The notes under the pieces were generated by a model. That model ran no database searches and was not told the origin of the DNA. It saw only the letters and a list, made by a program, of their open reading frames with translations. This document shows, piece by piece, positions 18,429 to 27,592 of a stretch of 64,000 bases of DNA (its first letter is position 1; each line of letters starts with the position of its first letter). Made by a program: the position numbers and the translations under genes. The stretch covers positions 4,340,001 to 4,404,000 of the forward strand of contig NC_003552.1 in assembly GCF_000007345.1 (NCBI RefSeq), read 5' to 3'. The stretch is from Methanosarcina acetivorans C2A (GTDB lineage: Archaea > Halobacteriota > Methanosarcinia > Methanosarcinales > Methanosarcinaceae).

Positions 18429-19415
18429 TTACGCCCCACTGTTTGTGTCCTTGCGCTCCTCTATGAACTCAAGGAGTTCCTGCGAATCGCTGATCTTGTC
18501 GAGTTCTTTCTTTTCGATGAGTGCCGTATTCTCAACTGACTTCAGCTTGGAACGTCCGTTAATGATGAACACGGACTGAGTTTCCGTAATGCAGGAAATG
18601 CTGCTCATCAGATGGGCTCTTTTGACTACGGTTGTGTTAAACTCGCTAACCCCTGTAAGGATAACTGAAGACTTGTCCCTGGAGATTGCTTTGAAGGGAG
18701 CCTGGGCCGTAGGGAGAACATCATATCCGAGCATCGAAATCGTATTGAGGATCAGGTCTTCAGGCAAAAGCGCGTTATGTTTTACCTGAGGATCTTCCTT
18801 TTCAGGCTCTGCTTTCTTCCTGGGTTTTCTGCTCCCGCAAGACTTCAGGATATCTATGGGTCTTGCCAGTTCGACTCCGAAAATGTCCTCAAGCTGGAGC
18901 ACGACATCTATGGATGCGTCCATACCTTCTTCTTCATATTTGCTGATAGTCCTTCTTGAAACCCCTACCATGGAAGCCAGGGTACCGAGAGACATGGACT
19001 GATCCGTCCTTGCCTTCTTAAGGAGATCGCCTTCTATTGAGATATAAAGCCCGCCGGGAGCTGCTGAAACCAGAGGCTTGATATTTTCAACGAAATAGTC
19101 ATATAGGGTCTGAACATTCAGGGCAAGGATATCATAGCGCATGTAGACGACACTATCTTCGAGCATCTGGTCCCTTGTCTTGGCTCCAACAACGATAGCG
19201 GAACCTCCGAGATACTCAGCAAGATATTTCATCTCCCTGGCGGTTTCTTCGTTCAGGCCGTCAATGTTAAATAAAACCTTGCAAAGTAGTAGTGTTTCAT
19301 CTTTACGTGCGGCGACGTCAAAGCTCCTGGGACGTATATTACATCGGTCAGAAAGTGCAAAACCCGCACGAGACAATACATCAATAATTTGATGTATGAG
19401 AACCTCTTTTGTCAT
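18429..19415 (-). CDS. Archaeal XRE-type transcriptional regulator
   Basis: A 328-residue DNA-binding protein of the conserved archaeal HTH regulator family. The start ATG 19413-19415 gives MTKEVLIHQIIDVLSRAGF; the open frame extends 25 codons further but with unlikely content. An N-terminal alpha/beta domain (about 1-120) contains SFDVAARKDETLLLCKVL, as in restriction-endonuclease-like folds. A cro/C1 helix-turn-helix follows: DQSMSLGTLASMVGVSRRTI (about 139-158), then SKYEEEGMDASIDVVLQLED. The C-terminal domain (about 215-328) is of unknown role. It is divergent from tiaS, with about 150 bases between starts that must hold both promoters. Targets are unknown. Confidence 0.8.
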   Translation of the reverse strand: MTKEVLIHQIIDVLSRAGFALSDRCNIRPRSFDVAARKDETLLLCKVLFNIDGLNEETAREMKYLAEYLGGSAIVVGAKTRDQMLEDSVVYMRYDILALNVQTLYDYFVENIKPLVSAAPGGLYISIEGDLLKKARTDQSMSLGTLASMVGVSRRTISKYEEEGMDASIDVVLQLEDIFGVELARPIDILKSCGSRKPRKKAEPEKEDPQVKHNALLPEDLILNTISMLGYDVLPTAQAPFKAISRDKSSVILTGVSEFNTTVVKRAHLMSSISCITETQSVFIINGRSKLKSVENTALIEKKELDKISDSQELLEFIEERKDTNSGA

Positions 19416-19568
19416 TCCAGTATCAATCTCTGTTTGAACATCTATATATATATTTCTCCGACATTGGCAATGTTTACAGGAGGAAAACAAGTCGGAGAAG
19501 CCCGAAAATCACGGCATCCCCTCTCGGGAATTTCAGAAATATCAAGGGAAGAAACCGGATACGGAAAA

Positions 19569-20855
19569 ATGATCATCGGAATTGACGATACGGACTCAAA
19601 TGAAGGCATGTGCACCACATATCTGGGAGCCCTGCTGCTCGAAGAACTGCAGGAGTACGGGACTGTAGAAACCCTGCCCCTCCTTGTGCGCCTGAACCCT
19701 ACAATCCCCTACAAGACAAGAGGAAATGCAGCAATAGCCCTGAAACTCAAAACTGACTGTCCTGAAAAGATAATCGCCCACGTGACATCCAGAATAGAGG
19801 AATTTGCACGTATGGAGTGCGAAAAAACCAATCCCGGAGCCGTATTTATTCAGGAAAAAGATTACAGGAGCCTAAAGCCTATCCTCCTGAGTTTTCTGGA
19901 AAAGGCTGTAAAAGACGTAATCGAAATAGAGACGGCAAAGCACCTTATCTCGGAGCTCGGGATCAGCTCAAAAAGCTTCAAAAACGGAAGGGGACTGATA
20001 GGCGCACTTGCAGCCTGCGGGGCTATGCTGAACCCTGAGAAGTGGGACTGCACTTTTGAGCACCTGGCATACAGGCAGAAGAAAAAATGGGGAAGTCCCA
20101 GGGATGTTAATAAGGATAGCTTTTTCGAAGCTGACAGGCAGACCTATCCCGGAACCTGGGATACTGTAGACCTTGCAAACAGGCTCGTAGTCTGCGTGCC
20201 CCACTCAGCGGACCCGGTATTATTCGGAATTAGAGGAGAAAGCCCCGAACTCGTTAGCAAAGCTGCATCCCTGATTCGGTCCGAACCTGTTGAGCGCTTT
20301 GCCGTGTACAGGACAAACCAGGGAACGGACATGCATCTCCTGCCGGCAGCAAGCATCTCTGAAATCCGGGACATGCATTCCTACAGATTCGAAGGAACGG
20401 TCTCGGCAGTCCCGAAAACCATTGAAGGGGGACACGTTATCTTTGCTGTTCGGGACGGAAAAGGAGACGAAATAGACTGCGCAGCCTTCGAACCGACCAA
20501 GAACTTCAGGGTGCTTGCCCGAAGACTGTTACTCGGTGACCAGATATTCCTTTCAGGAAGCGTAACTTCCGGAACCCTGAACATTGAAAAAATGCAGGTT
20601 AAAGAGCTTGTCCTCCTTTACAGGGAAGAGAACCCGAAGTGTCCGGAGTGCGGAAAACACATGAAGTCCGCAGGGCAGGGACAGGGGTTCCGCTGCAAGA
20701 AATGCGGAACACGGGCATCCTCAAAAATTCGGTGCGAAGCCGAAAGAGACCTGGAACCCGGACTCTATGAAGTTCCTCCATGTGCAAGAAGACACCTCGC
20801 AAAGCCGCTGGCAAGGGAAAGAGACCAGAACATAAGGATTCATCCTTCCCGGTGA
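19569..20855 (+). CDS. tiaS: tRNA(Ile2) 2-agmatinylcytidine synthetase TiaS
   Basis: Attaches agmatine to C34 of tRNA-Ile2 (CAU), using ATP, so that it reads AUA rather than AUG. The start ATG 19569 gives MIIGIDDTDSNEGMCTTYLG, the family N-terminus; the frame is open 60 codons further upstream with no homologous content. The kinase-like domain (IDDTDS, about 4-10; RLNPTIPYKTRGNAAIAL, about 41-58) is followed by the agmatine-binding region with NGRGLIGALAACG (about 143), an OB-fold (about 275-345) and a C-terminal zinc ribbon, CPECGKHMKS ... CKKCGTRA (about 359-383). The 428-residue length is normal. It is divergent from the XRE regulator. Confidence 0.95.
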   Translation: MIIGIDDTDSNEGMCTTYLGALLLEELQEYGTVETLPLLVRLNPTIPYKTRGNAAIALKLKTDCPEKIIAHVTSRIEEFARMECEKTNPGAVFIQEKDYRSLKPILLSFLEKAVKDVIEIETAKHLISELGISSKSFKNGRGLIGALAACGAMLNPEKWDCTFEHLAYRQKKKWGSPRDVNKDSFFEADRQTYPGTWDTVDLANRLVVCVPHSADPVLFGIRGESPELVSKAASLIRSEPVERFAVYRTNQGTDMHLLPAASISEIRDMHSYRFEGTVSAVPKTIEGGHVIFAVRDGKGDEIDCAAFEPTKNFRVLARRLLLGDQIFLSGSVTSGTLNIEKMQVKELVLLYREENPKCPECGKHMKSAGQGQGFRCKKCGTRASSKIRCEAERDLEPGLYEVPPCARRHLAKPLARERDQNIRIHPSR

Positions 20856-20927
20856 ACGGGAAAGGCTATAGAGCTTAAATTCCCGAAGCTCTACACCCGT
20901 GCCTGCCTTTCCACCAACCCGAAAAAC

Positions 20928-21698
20928 TCAGTACAGTTCCGGCACGGGCGGAGATTTTCTTTTATGCTCGTTTCTCTCAATGCGCCTGGTAACGGAGTTG
21001 AGCTGCTCAATGGAAATCCCGGTATCCTTCAGAATCTTTTCCTGTTCTGCTCCTTCTTCAATCATCCTGAGCACATCATCAACCTTCAAGTAAGAAATCC
21101 CAAGTTCGGCTTCATCGGTCTGCCCTGTCCACAGACCTGCGGACGGCTTTTTGGTAATAAGGGGATCCGGGATTCCAAGCCTGCGGGAAAGTTCCCAGAC
21201 CTCGGTCTTGTAAATCCCGCCTATCGGCTCAAGGTCGACGCCTCCGTCCCCATACTTCGTGTAATAGCCGAGGAGGATCTCGGTTTTGTTTCCCGTCCCG
21301 ACGACCATGCGGTTTAGCCTGTTTGCATGGAAATAAAGAAGAGACATCCGGGTTCTTGCCTTCAGGTTGCCCCTGGTGAGCCGGTCCGAAGATTCGCTCT
21401 CGGGAATAGAAGCCATGAAAGCCGAGACAATGCCTGAGATGTCAATTGTCCGATACTCAATCCCGAGCCAGTCGGCAAGAATTTTCGCATCTTCACTATC
21501 AACAGCCGGGGTCAGGCTGCTTTCGGGCATGTGGAGGCCAAGAACCCTCTCTTTCCCCAGAGCTTCTACAGTAAGTGTTGCGGTTAGGGCAGAGTCGATT
21601 CCTCCGCTGATGCCTACAACTGCCCCGTCCACACCTGCTTTATCGGTCTCATTCCGGATAAACTCAATAATCCTGTTCTGTGCTTTTTCAAAGTCCAT
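20928..21698 (-). CDS. nadE: NAD+ synthetase
   Basis: Converts deamido-NAD+ to NAD+ with ATP and an ammonia source. The 256-residue protein is the short form without a glutaminase domain, so it should use free ammonia. The PP-loop VVGISGGIDSALTATL is at about 27-42. Other motifs are GLHMPES (about 54), TRGNLKARTRMSLLYFHANR (about 131-150, closed loop), VGTGNKTEILLGYYTKYGDG (about 156-175) and KPSAGLWTGQTDEAELG (about 208-224). Convergent with tiaS, whose stop is about 70 bases away. No damage is visible. Confidence 0.95.
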   Translation of the reverse strand: MDFEKAQNRIIEFIRNETDKAGVDGAVVGISGGIDSALTATLTVEALGKERVLGLHMPESSLTPAVDSEDAKILADWLGIEYRTIDISGIVSAFMASIPESESSDRLTRGNLKARTRMSLLYFHANRLNRMVVGTGNKTEILLGYYTKYGDGGVDLEPIGGIYKTEVWELSRRLGIPDPLITKKPSAGLWTGQTDEAELGISYLKVDDVLRMIEEGAEQEKILKDTGISIEQLNSVTRRIERNEHKRKSPPVPELY

Positions 21699-22399
21699 GT
21701 TCTCAAATTCCTGGAGTTTTGTTAATAATTGAAATCCGGTAATCTCGAAGTCAAATCCTAATTTAAACTCTAGTTCATCGGAAGACCGGAATAATCCAGC
21801 TATATGAATAATTTAGCCATGTGAATAATCCAGCCATATGAATAATTCAGCCGTATAAATAATCCAGCCATATGAAAACCAATCATACACATCTTAAAGG
21901 CTGATTCAGGTTGTATTAAACAGTTTTATACACAGAAGCTGTAAATATATTAATCTACCAGCGAAAATGGGATAAGGGTAAACTTATTTAATAAATAGGA
22001 GATATAGGAGACTCACCTTCCGGGCATAATAATATAAATACCTGAATATTAAAAATACTCAGTAACTACCCATTACCTGAGTATCCCGGTATCGAGATGC
22101 CAAAAGTGTCTTAAGTTGGCGAAAATGCATATTCCAGGAGTGTAAAAAACAAAAATATCTGGACATCGCCATGCTGAGGACTTTCGGATACGGATTCAAT
22201 ACCCGGAATGGCCCAGAGAAAAGCGCATACGGGACAAATTTTCCCGGATGAAAGGCATTAAAATAAAAAGAGCACCTAATAGAATGCATATTCCAGAATT
22301 ACACGATCCGGAAAATTCGGGAAAATCCAGTATCCTTTCATTTTACTTCGTTACCAGATAAAATTATAATCAAAAAGACAACTATTTTCGGGATGATCC
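21699..22399. other. Spacer upstream of cdc48 and nadE
   Basis: 700 bases between two divergent genes. It contains a 17-bp tandem repeat (21790-21874). A TGCATATTCCAG 12-mer occurs twice in direct orientation (about 22125-22136 and 22285-22296), roughly 160 bases apart. It must carry the nadE and cdc48 promoters; no single TATA box stands out. Confidence 0.5.
21790..21874. repeat. 17-bp tandem repeat, five copies
   Basis: Five consecutive 17-base units of the form AATAATCCAGCCATATG, with one to four changes each, in the nadE upstream region. Confidence 0.9.
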
Positions 22400-24760
22400 A
22401 TGGAAGAAATACAGTTGAAGGTTGAAAAGGCATACCCTATCGACCTTGGAAGAGGAATTATCCGGCTTGACCCTGCAGCGCTACTGAAACTTCAGCTCTC
22501 TCCCGGCGACATTGTAGAGATTAGGGGGAAGAAAAAGACCACAGCAAAGGTATGGAGAGCAGACCGGCAGGATTGGGAACAGGGAATAGTGCGAATTGAT
22601 AATTTTATCCGGCAGAATGCCGGAGTTTCCATCGGGGAGAAGGTGACCATTAAAAAGGTCGAAGCCCCGGAAGCAAAAAAGCTCATTCTGGCGCTTCCGG
22701 AAAGCATGACTCAGGGAGGGCCCGAACTGCAGTTTGGAGAGCATGCGAATGAGATCATAAAGCGGCACATCCTGAAAAGACCTGTTTTCAAGGGGGACAT
22801 AATTCCGATTATTAATTCGATGTCTCAGCCAATGACTGAGTCCCTGACAACAAGCCAGGTAATCCCGCTGGTTGCTGTTGAGACGGACCCGGCAAACACC
22901 ATTGTCCTTATCACGGAAGCCACAATTATTGAGCTCCGGAAAAAGCCGGTACAGGGCTACGAAAAAGCGACCAGAGGCGTCACTACCTACGAAGACATCG
23001 GAGGGCTTGGCCAGGAGATCATGCGTGTCCGGGAAATAATAGAGATGCCGATGAAACACCCGGAGCTCTTTGCCCACCTCAATATAGAGCCTCCGAAAGG
23101 AGTTATCCTCTACGGCCCACCCGGAACCGGAAAGACCCTTATCGCAAAAGCCGTGGCAAATGAATCCGGGGCAAGCTTCCATTACATTGCAGGGCCCGAA
23201 ATCGTTGGAAAGTTCTACGGGGAAAGCGAGGAAAGGCTGAGGAAGATCTTCGAAGAAGCAACCCAGGACGCCCCTTCGGTTATTTTCATTGACGAAATAG
23301 ACTCCATTGCCCCCAAAAGGGAAAACGTAACAGGAGAAGTTGAAAGGCGTGTTGTTGCCCAGCTCCTGACCCTTCTTGACGGGATGGAGGAAAGGGGGCA
23401 GGTCGTGGTTATAGGAGCTACCAACCGTGTGGATGCAATCGACCCCGCACTCAGGAGACCGGGGCGTTTTGACAGGGAAATCCATATCGGAGTGCCGGAT
23501 ACCAAAGACAGGTACGAGATTCTGCAGATCCACACCCGGGGCATGCCAATCGAGAAAGATGACGAAATCACACCAGCAGAGTCCGAAGTCGAACTTGAAG
23601 AAGCAACTGAAATCGAAGCTGAAATAGAAGTCGATGAAGCTGCCCTGGAGAGAGAAAAAAAAGAGAAGACAAACCGCTATCTCATGTATCTGGCTGAGAA
23701 GACGCAGGGCTTTGTAGGGGCAGACCTTCTGGCTCTCGTGCAGGAAGCCGCAATGCGCTGCCTCAGGGAAAACCTGCCTGACCTTGACCTCGAAAAGGAA
23801 ACAATTCCTCCCGAACGGCTGGAAAAGATTGTTGTAACCAAGAAGAACTTCGAAGATGCTTTGATGGAAGCCGAACCCTCAGCCCTGAGGGAGATCTTTG
23901 TTGAGATGCCTTCGGTTGGCTGGGACGGCGTGGGAGGCCTGGATGAAGCGAAGAATGCGATCATCGAAGCCGTCGAGTGGCCTATTAAAAACCCGGAAAA
24001 ATTTGTCAAACTGGGCATAAAAGCTCCGAAGGGAATCTTGCTTTACGGCCCACCGGGGACGGGAAAGACCCTGATAGCCCAGGCTGTAGCCAAAGAGTCA
24101 AACGCCAATTTCATAAGCGTCAAAGGGCCGGAGATGTTTTCGAAGTGGCTCGGGGAGTCGGAAAAAGCAATCAGGGAAACCTTCAAGAAAGCAAGGCAGG
24201 TTGCTCCCTGTGTTGTCTTCTTTGATGAGATTGACTCCATTGCTGCCATGCAGGGCATGGAATCTACGGACAGCCGGACTTCGGAAAGGGTGCTCAACCA
24301 GCTGCTGACCGAAATGGACGGGCTTGAGACCCTCAAGGACGTGGTAATTATTGCCGCAACAAACCGTCCTAACCTGCTTGACCCCGCAATCATGCGCCCG
24401 GGCCGTTTTGACAGGCTGGTTTACGTTGGTGCACCTGACCGTAAAGGCAGGATGAAGATCTTTAAGATCCACACAAGGAATACCCCGCTTGCGGAGGACG
24501 TAGATCTTGAAAACCTTGCCAATATAACTGAAGGATACGTGGGTGCTGACATAGAAGCAGTATGCAGAGAGGCTGTAATGTTTGCCCTCAGAGAGAACTT
24601 CGATGTTGAAGCAATTGAGATGAGGCACTTCAGAGAAGCCCTCAAGAAAGTAAAACCCACAATTAACGAAAACATTGCACAGTTCTATGAGAAGATAGAG
24701 GAGCAGTTTAAGGGAGGCCAGAGACCAGCAGAGACAGCTGGGTATGTAGGATACAGGTAA
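22400..24760 (+). CDS. cdc48: Cdc48/VAT-type AAA ATPase
   Basis: An archaeal p97 homologue: a ring-shaped unfoldase that feeds proteins to the proteasome or remodels complexes. The 786-residue layout is an N domain (about 1-190, double-psi barrel plus cap), D1 (about 205-480) with Walker A GPPGTGKT near 239-246 and Walker [15 protein letters not shown] near 294, then D2 (about 500-760) with a second GPPGTGKT near 550-557 and [11 protein letters not shown] near 605. Arginine-finger segments ([20 protein letters not shown]) follow each. Unusually, an acidic insertion of about 45 residues (about 385-430, rich in Glu, with [20 protein letters not shown]) sits in the D1 small domain. The C-terminus ends GYVGYR, with a penultimate Tyr that may dock on the proteasome. 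The start is supported by the N-domain match. Confidence 0.95.
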   Translation: MEEIQLKVEKAYPIDLGRGIIRLDPAALLKLQLSPGDIVEIRGKKKTTAKVWRADRQDWEQGIVRIDNFIRQNAGVSIGEKVTIKKVEAPEAKKLILALPESMTQGGPELQFGEHANEIIKRHILKRPVFKGDIIPIINSMSQPMTESLTTSQVIPLVAVETDPANTIVLITEATIIELRKKPVQGYEKATRGVTTYEDIGGLGQEIMRVREIIEMPMKHPELFAHLNIEPPKGVILYGPPGTGKTLIAKAVANESGASFHYIAGPEIVGKFYGESEERLRKIFEEATQDAPSVIFIDEIDSIAPKRENVTGEVERRVVAQLLTLLDGMEERGQVVVIGATNRVDAIDPALRRPGRFDREIHIGVPDTKDRYEILQIHTRGMPIEKDDEITPAESEVELEEATEIEAEIEVDEAALEREKKEKTNRYLMYLAEKTQGFVGADLLALVQEAAMRCLRENLPDLDLEKETIPPERLEKIVVTKKNFEDALMEAEPSALREIFVEMPSVGWDGVGGLDEAKNAIIEAVEWPIKNPEKFVKLGIKAPKGILLYGPPGTGKTLIAQAVAKESNANFISVKGPEMFSKWLGESEKAIRETFKKARQVAPCVVFFDEIDSIAAMQGMESTDSRTSERVLNQLLTEMDGLETLKDVVIIAATNRPNLLDPAIMRPGRFDRLVYVGAPDRKGRMKIFKIHTRNTPLAEDVDLENLANITEGYVGADIEAVCREAVMFALRENFDVEAIEMRHFREALKKVKPTINENIAQFYEKIEEQFKGGQRPAETAGYVGYR

Positions 24761-24823
24761 ATGGCACAAGGTTAAGAGCTTAAATTAGTATGACTCAAAT
24801 GGGTAACTTTTAAAAGGAAAGAG

Positions 24824-24832
24824 TTTATAAAG
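24824..24832 (+). promoter_or_regulatory. Possible TATA box for PRC-barrel gene
   Basis: TTTATAAAG, preceded by a purine-rich AAAGGAAAGAG that could serve as a BRE, lies in the gap after cdc48. It is about 105 bases before the PRC-barrel start, which would imply a leader of about 80 bases. Confidence 0.35.
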
Positions 24833-24936
24833 ATATAGCTTTAAATTGAATAAAATATCAAAAGTAAAAGTATTTAACCTCAAAAGCCAGCATTACCCAA
24901 ATTCCGCATAACACCGAGCACGGAGACCAGATAAGT

Positions 24937-25191
24937 ATGTCTAAAATATTTGCAAGAAACCTCCTCTTCAACAAGCAGGTGATGGCTACTGACGGGACGG
25001 AGATCGGAACTCTGAGCAACATTGTAGTAGAAATCAAAGGAGGACATATCATTGACCTTATGGTCAGCCCCAATCCCACCTTTGATGTTTCAAGATACAA
25101 AAAAGAGGATAACTATATCCTGATTCCCTTTGACTCCGTAAGCGCCATCAAAGACTATATTATAATAGACAAAATGAAAGCAAGGGTATAA
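24937..25191 (+). CDS. PRC-barrel domain protein
   Basis: An 84-residue single PRC-barrel. It starts MSKIFARNLLFNKQVMATDG, continues with EIGTLSNIVVEIKGGHIIDL (a typical barrel strand pattern) and ends ILIPFDSVSAIKDYIIID. Stand-alone PRC-barrel proteins of this size are common in Euryarchaeota. Proposed roles include RNA-related functions (a PRC barrel occurs in RimM) and cell-division partners in archaea; the sequence here does not decide. The gene follows cdc48 by about 175 bases and probably has its own promoter. No damage is visible. Confidence 0.85.
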   Translation: MSKIFARNLLFNKQVMATDGTEIGTLSNIVVEIKGGHIIDLMVSPNPTFDVSRYKKEDNYILIPFDSVSAIKDYIIIDKMKARV

Positions 25192-25485
25192 TTGAGCAAC
25201 AAAGAAAGGGAAGAATGAGTTTCCTTTCCTTTCATCTTATTTTCATTTTCGTTTTGTATTCATTTCAGCCCCGAGTTTCGCTGCCCGAGTTTCGCTTCGG
25301 GAGCACGAGGTCCTTTTCGCTACGCTCCGCTTCGCTCAAGAGGACTAATTTAAGGTTTTATAACAATAATGTTTCACTACTCGAGTTTCGCTTCGGGAGC
25401 ACGAGGTCCTTTCGCTACGCTCCGCTTCGCTCAAGAGGACTAATTTAAGGTTTTATGTAACTATTCATCTATACCTTCGTAAAAG

Positions 25486-25514
25486 CAATTTTTCCTCGTT
25501 TCGAGGAAAAATTG
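25486..25514. promoter_or_regulatory. Perfect 12-bp hairpin before the IS66 transposase
   Basis: CAATTTTTCCTC, five-base loop GTTTC, then GAGGAAAAATTG. It lies inside the element, 33 bases before the transposase ATG, where it could stop transcripts reading in from outside or mask the start of translation. Confidence 0.65.
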
Positions 25515-25547
25515 GATATAAATTGAATACTATTTCATTTCGTTATC

Positions 25548-27005
25548 ATGCTTACACGTGAAGAGATCCTTGAAATTTATGAAGCTGGTCCTGAAGCAGT
25601 TATTGCTGTAATCCAGAGACTTGAGTATATCATAGAGAAACAAGCTTCTCAGATTGCTGAACTTGAAGAACGTGTAAGAATTTTAGAGGCTCGTTTGAAT
25701 CAAAACAGCCAAAATAGCAGTAAACCTCCTTCTACTGATGTTTTTTGTAACGAAAAACCAAAACCTAAGAGTCTCCGTAAGAGTAGCGGCAAAAAAGCCG
25801 GTGGTCAAAAAGGTCATCCTGGAAAAACTCTTAAACTGGTTGAAAACCCTGATTAGATAAAATACCATTCGCCGGAATACTGCGATCATTGTGGTCATCA
25901 TCTTGAAGATACTGAAGTTCAGGACTATGAACGTAGGCAAGAAGCTGAAATTCCTCCTGCCCAAATCATATTTACTGAACATCGTTGTGAAATCAAGAAG
26001 TGTCCTCACTGCGGGAAAGTTAACAAAGGTTCTTTTCCAGAGTCTATAAAATTCCCTATTCAATATGGTCCTCGTCTTTTAGCCTCAATTCTGTATTTGA
26101 GGAACTATCAATTTATTCCATATGAAAGGATTTGTGATTTGGTAGAGGACTTCTACGGCGTACGTATCAGCCCTGCTACCATAAAAAGGGCGGAAATAGA
26201 ATGTTTTCAGAACCTGCAACCTTTTGAAGAAGCTGCTATGAAACATCTATTAGCGTCTCATACTGCTCATTGTGATGAGACAGGGATGAGAGTTTTAGGG
26301 ACGAAATGGTGGCTTCATGTTGTCTCAAACAATTTATGGACCTACTATTTCCCACATCCAAAAAGAGGGACAGAAGCAATGGATGCTCTGGGATTTCTTC
26401 CGCAATACAATGGGGTAGCAGTTCATGATGGATTTGCTTCATATAACAAGTATGAATGTGAACATGCTCTGTGCAACGCTCATCTTAAACGGGAACTTAC
26501 CGGGATTGAAGAGAATTTTGAGCAGCAATGGGCTAAAGAGATAAATGAACTACTCAGTGAGATGAAAAAGTATACTGATGAATGTAGGGAGATGGAAATT
26601 CCAATAGATCCAGAAAAAGTAAGGGAACTCGAGGGAATATACGATGCAATAATGCAGGGAGGAATTGAAGAAAATCCACCGCCTGATCCCTTAAAAGAAC
26701 AGGTGAAAAAGAGAGGAAGAAAAGCACAAACAAAAGCAAAGAATCTCCTTGATAGGTTCATACTACACAAGGAACAGATTCTGCGATTCCTCAATAACCT
26801 GAGAGTTTCGTTTGACAACAATCAAGCGGAAAGAGATATCAGGATGATGAAGCTACAACAGAAAATATCAGGAACTTTCAGAAGTATAGAAGGAGCGGTA
26901 GCTTTCTGCAGAATTAGGGCTTACATATCATCAATTAAAAAGAATGAACTCAATGTCATGGATGCTATTCTAGCGGCGCTCAATGGAGCGCCGCTATTAG
27001 CCTGA
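25548..27005 (+). CDS. IS66-type transposase with in-frame UAG
   Basis: One frame of 485 residues apart from a TAG at 25854-25856 (codon 103). Before it come a leucine-rich coiled coil (about 15-50), LNQNSQNSSKPPSTD (about 50-64) and KKAGGQKGHPGKT, the classic IS66 N-terminus. After it come the zinc region YCDHCGHH and CPHCGKVNKGSFP, then SPATIKRAE and the DDE core: HCDETGMRV (about 243), AVHDGFASYNKYECEHALCN (about 288-307) and FDNNQAERDIRMMKLQQKIS (about 422-441). With exact ends and a target duplication the element looks recent, so the UAG may be read as pyrrolysine rather than mark decay. If it stops there, only a 102-residue fragment is made. The usual residue at this place is recalled to be Glu. 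Confidence 0.88.
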
Positions 27006-27104
27006 GAATTACGGCATTGCTCAAAAAACATACTTTTTTATCGGTGGCTGAATAGTTACGGTTTTATAACAATAATGTTTCACTACTCGAGTTTCGCTTC
27101 GGGA

Positions 27105-27150
27105 CAGAAAAATCTATGATTTTTCTTGTAGTTGCGATATAATCGCAACA
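27105..27150. repeat. 46-bp double-hairpin insertion in repeat unit C
   Basis: Absent from units A and B. It consists of two perfect palindromes side by side: AGAAAAATC-TAT-GATTTTTCT (27106-27126) and GTTGCGAT-ATA-ATCGCAAC (27131-27149). Confidence 0.8.
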
Positions 27151-27290
27151 GCACGAGGTTCTTTTCGCTACGCTCCGCTTCGCTCAAGAGGACTAACTTA
27201 TGAGTTAAGAAGTGATCTTCTTTCAAGCAGACTAAAAATACAGGTTTCAGATCCATAAAACCTGATTGGCTATATTGTGTCGTTTTTATT

Positions 27291-27311
27291 CCGCTCGATG
27301 CAGGAGAGCGG
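27291..27311. repeat. Dispersed hairpin repeat, copy 3
   Basis: CCGCTC, loop GATGCAGGA (one base different from the other copies), GAGCGG, followed by TCTTTTCCGTAAAA. See copies at 14117-14137 and 17996-18016. Confidence 0.85.
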
Positions 27312-27592
27312 TCTTTTCCGTAAAAACCCTAATTTGATAGATTCTGCTAATTAATACAGTATTTTCTTACACAAAACACGTTGCATTGACACACTACATC
27401 TCAGTAAATTAAAAAATGTCCAAAAATCATAAGATGCAAGACAAAACTTTGAATTGTATTAAAAAAACAGAAGCATGAAGCCCATTTCAACATTATAAAA
27501 TGTGTGCTTCTGTCAAATTTGGGTAAAAAAGAAGAAAAAAGAGCAAATTTAAAGACCAACGTCTATGGAATAATAGAAGGCACAAATGAAAG

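Larger units (their letters stand above)
25457..27059 (+). mobile_element. IS66-like element with 8-bp target duplication
   Basis: The inverted ends GTAACTATTCA (25457-25467) and TGAATAGTTAC (27049-27059) bound 1603 bp, flanked by the 8-bp direct repeat GGTTTTAT (25449-25456 and 27060-27067). A GTAA terminus and an 8-bp duplication are typical of the IS66 family. It has a single gene, the transposase; no TnpA/TnpB accessory genes are present. Confidence 0.92.
25271..27200. repeat. 96-bp tandem array split by an IS66-like element
   Basis: The unit starts TCGAGTTTCGCTTCGGGAGC, continues with CACGAGGTCC, CGCTACGCTCCGCTTCGCTC and AAGAGGACTAATTTAAGG, and ends AACAATAATGTTTCACTAC. Unit A is 25285-25380 (with a partial copy from 25271). 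Unit B is 25381-25456 continued at 27068-27086. Unit C is 27087 to about 27200. The IS66-like element entered unit B. Unit C carries an extra 46 bp (27105-27150). The array lies just after the PRC-barrel gene and encodes no protein. Confidence 0.85.

Noticed and set aside
22481-23533. 350-codon antisense frame across cdc48
   Set aside because: Shadow of a GC-rich third-position pattern in a certain gene; content is Cys/Phe/Asn-rich and unlike a protein family.
25271-27200. Long direct repeats flanking the IS66 element as its target duplication
   Set aside because: The true duplication is the 8-bp GGTTTTAT; the longer repeats are older array units that the element split.
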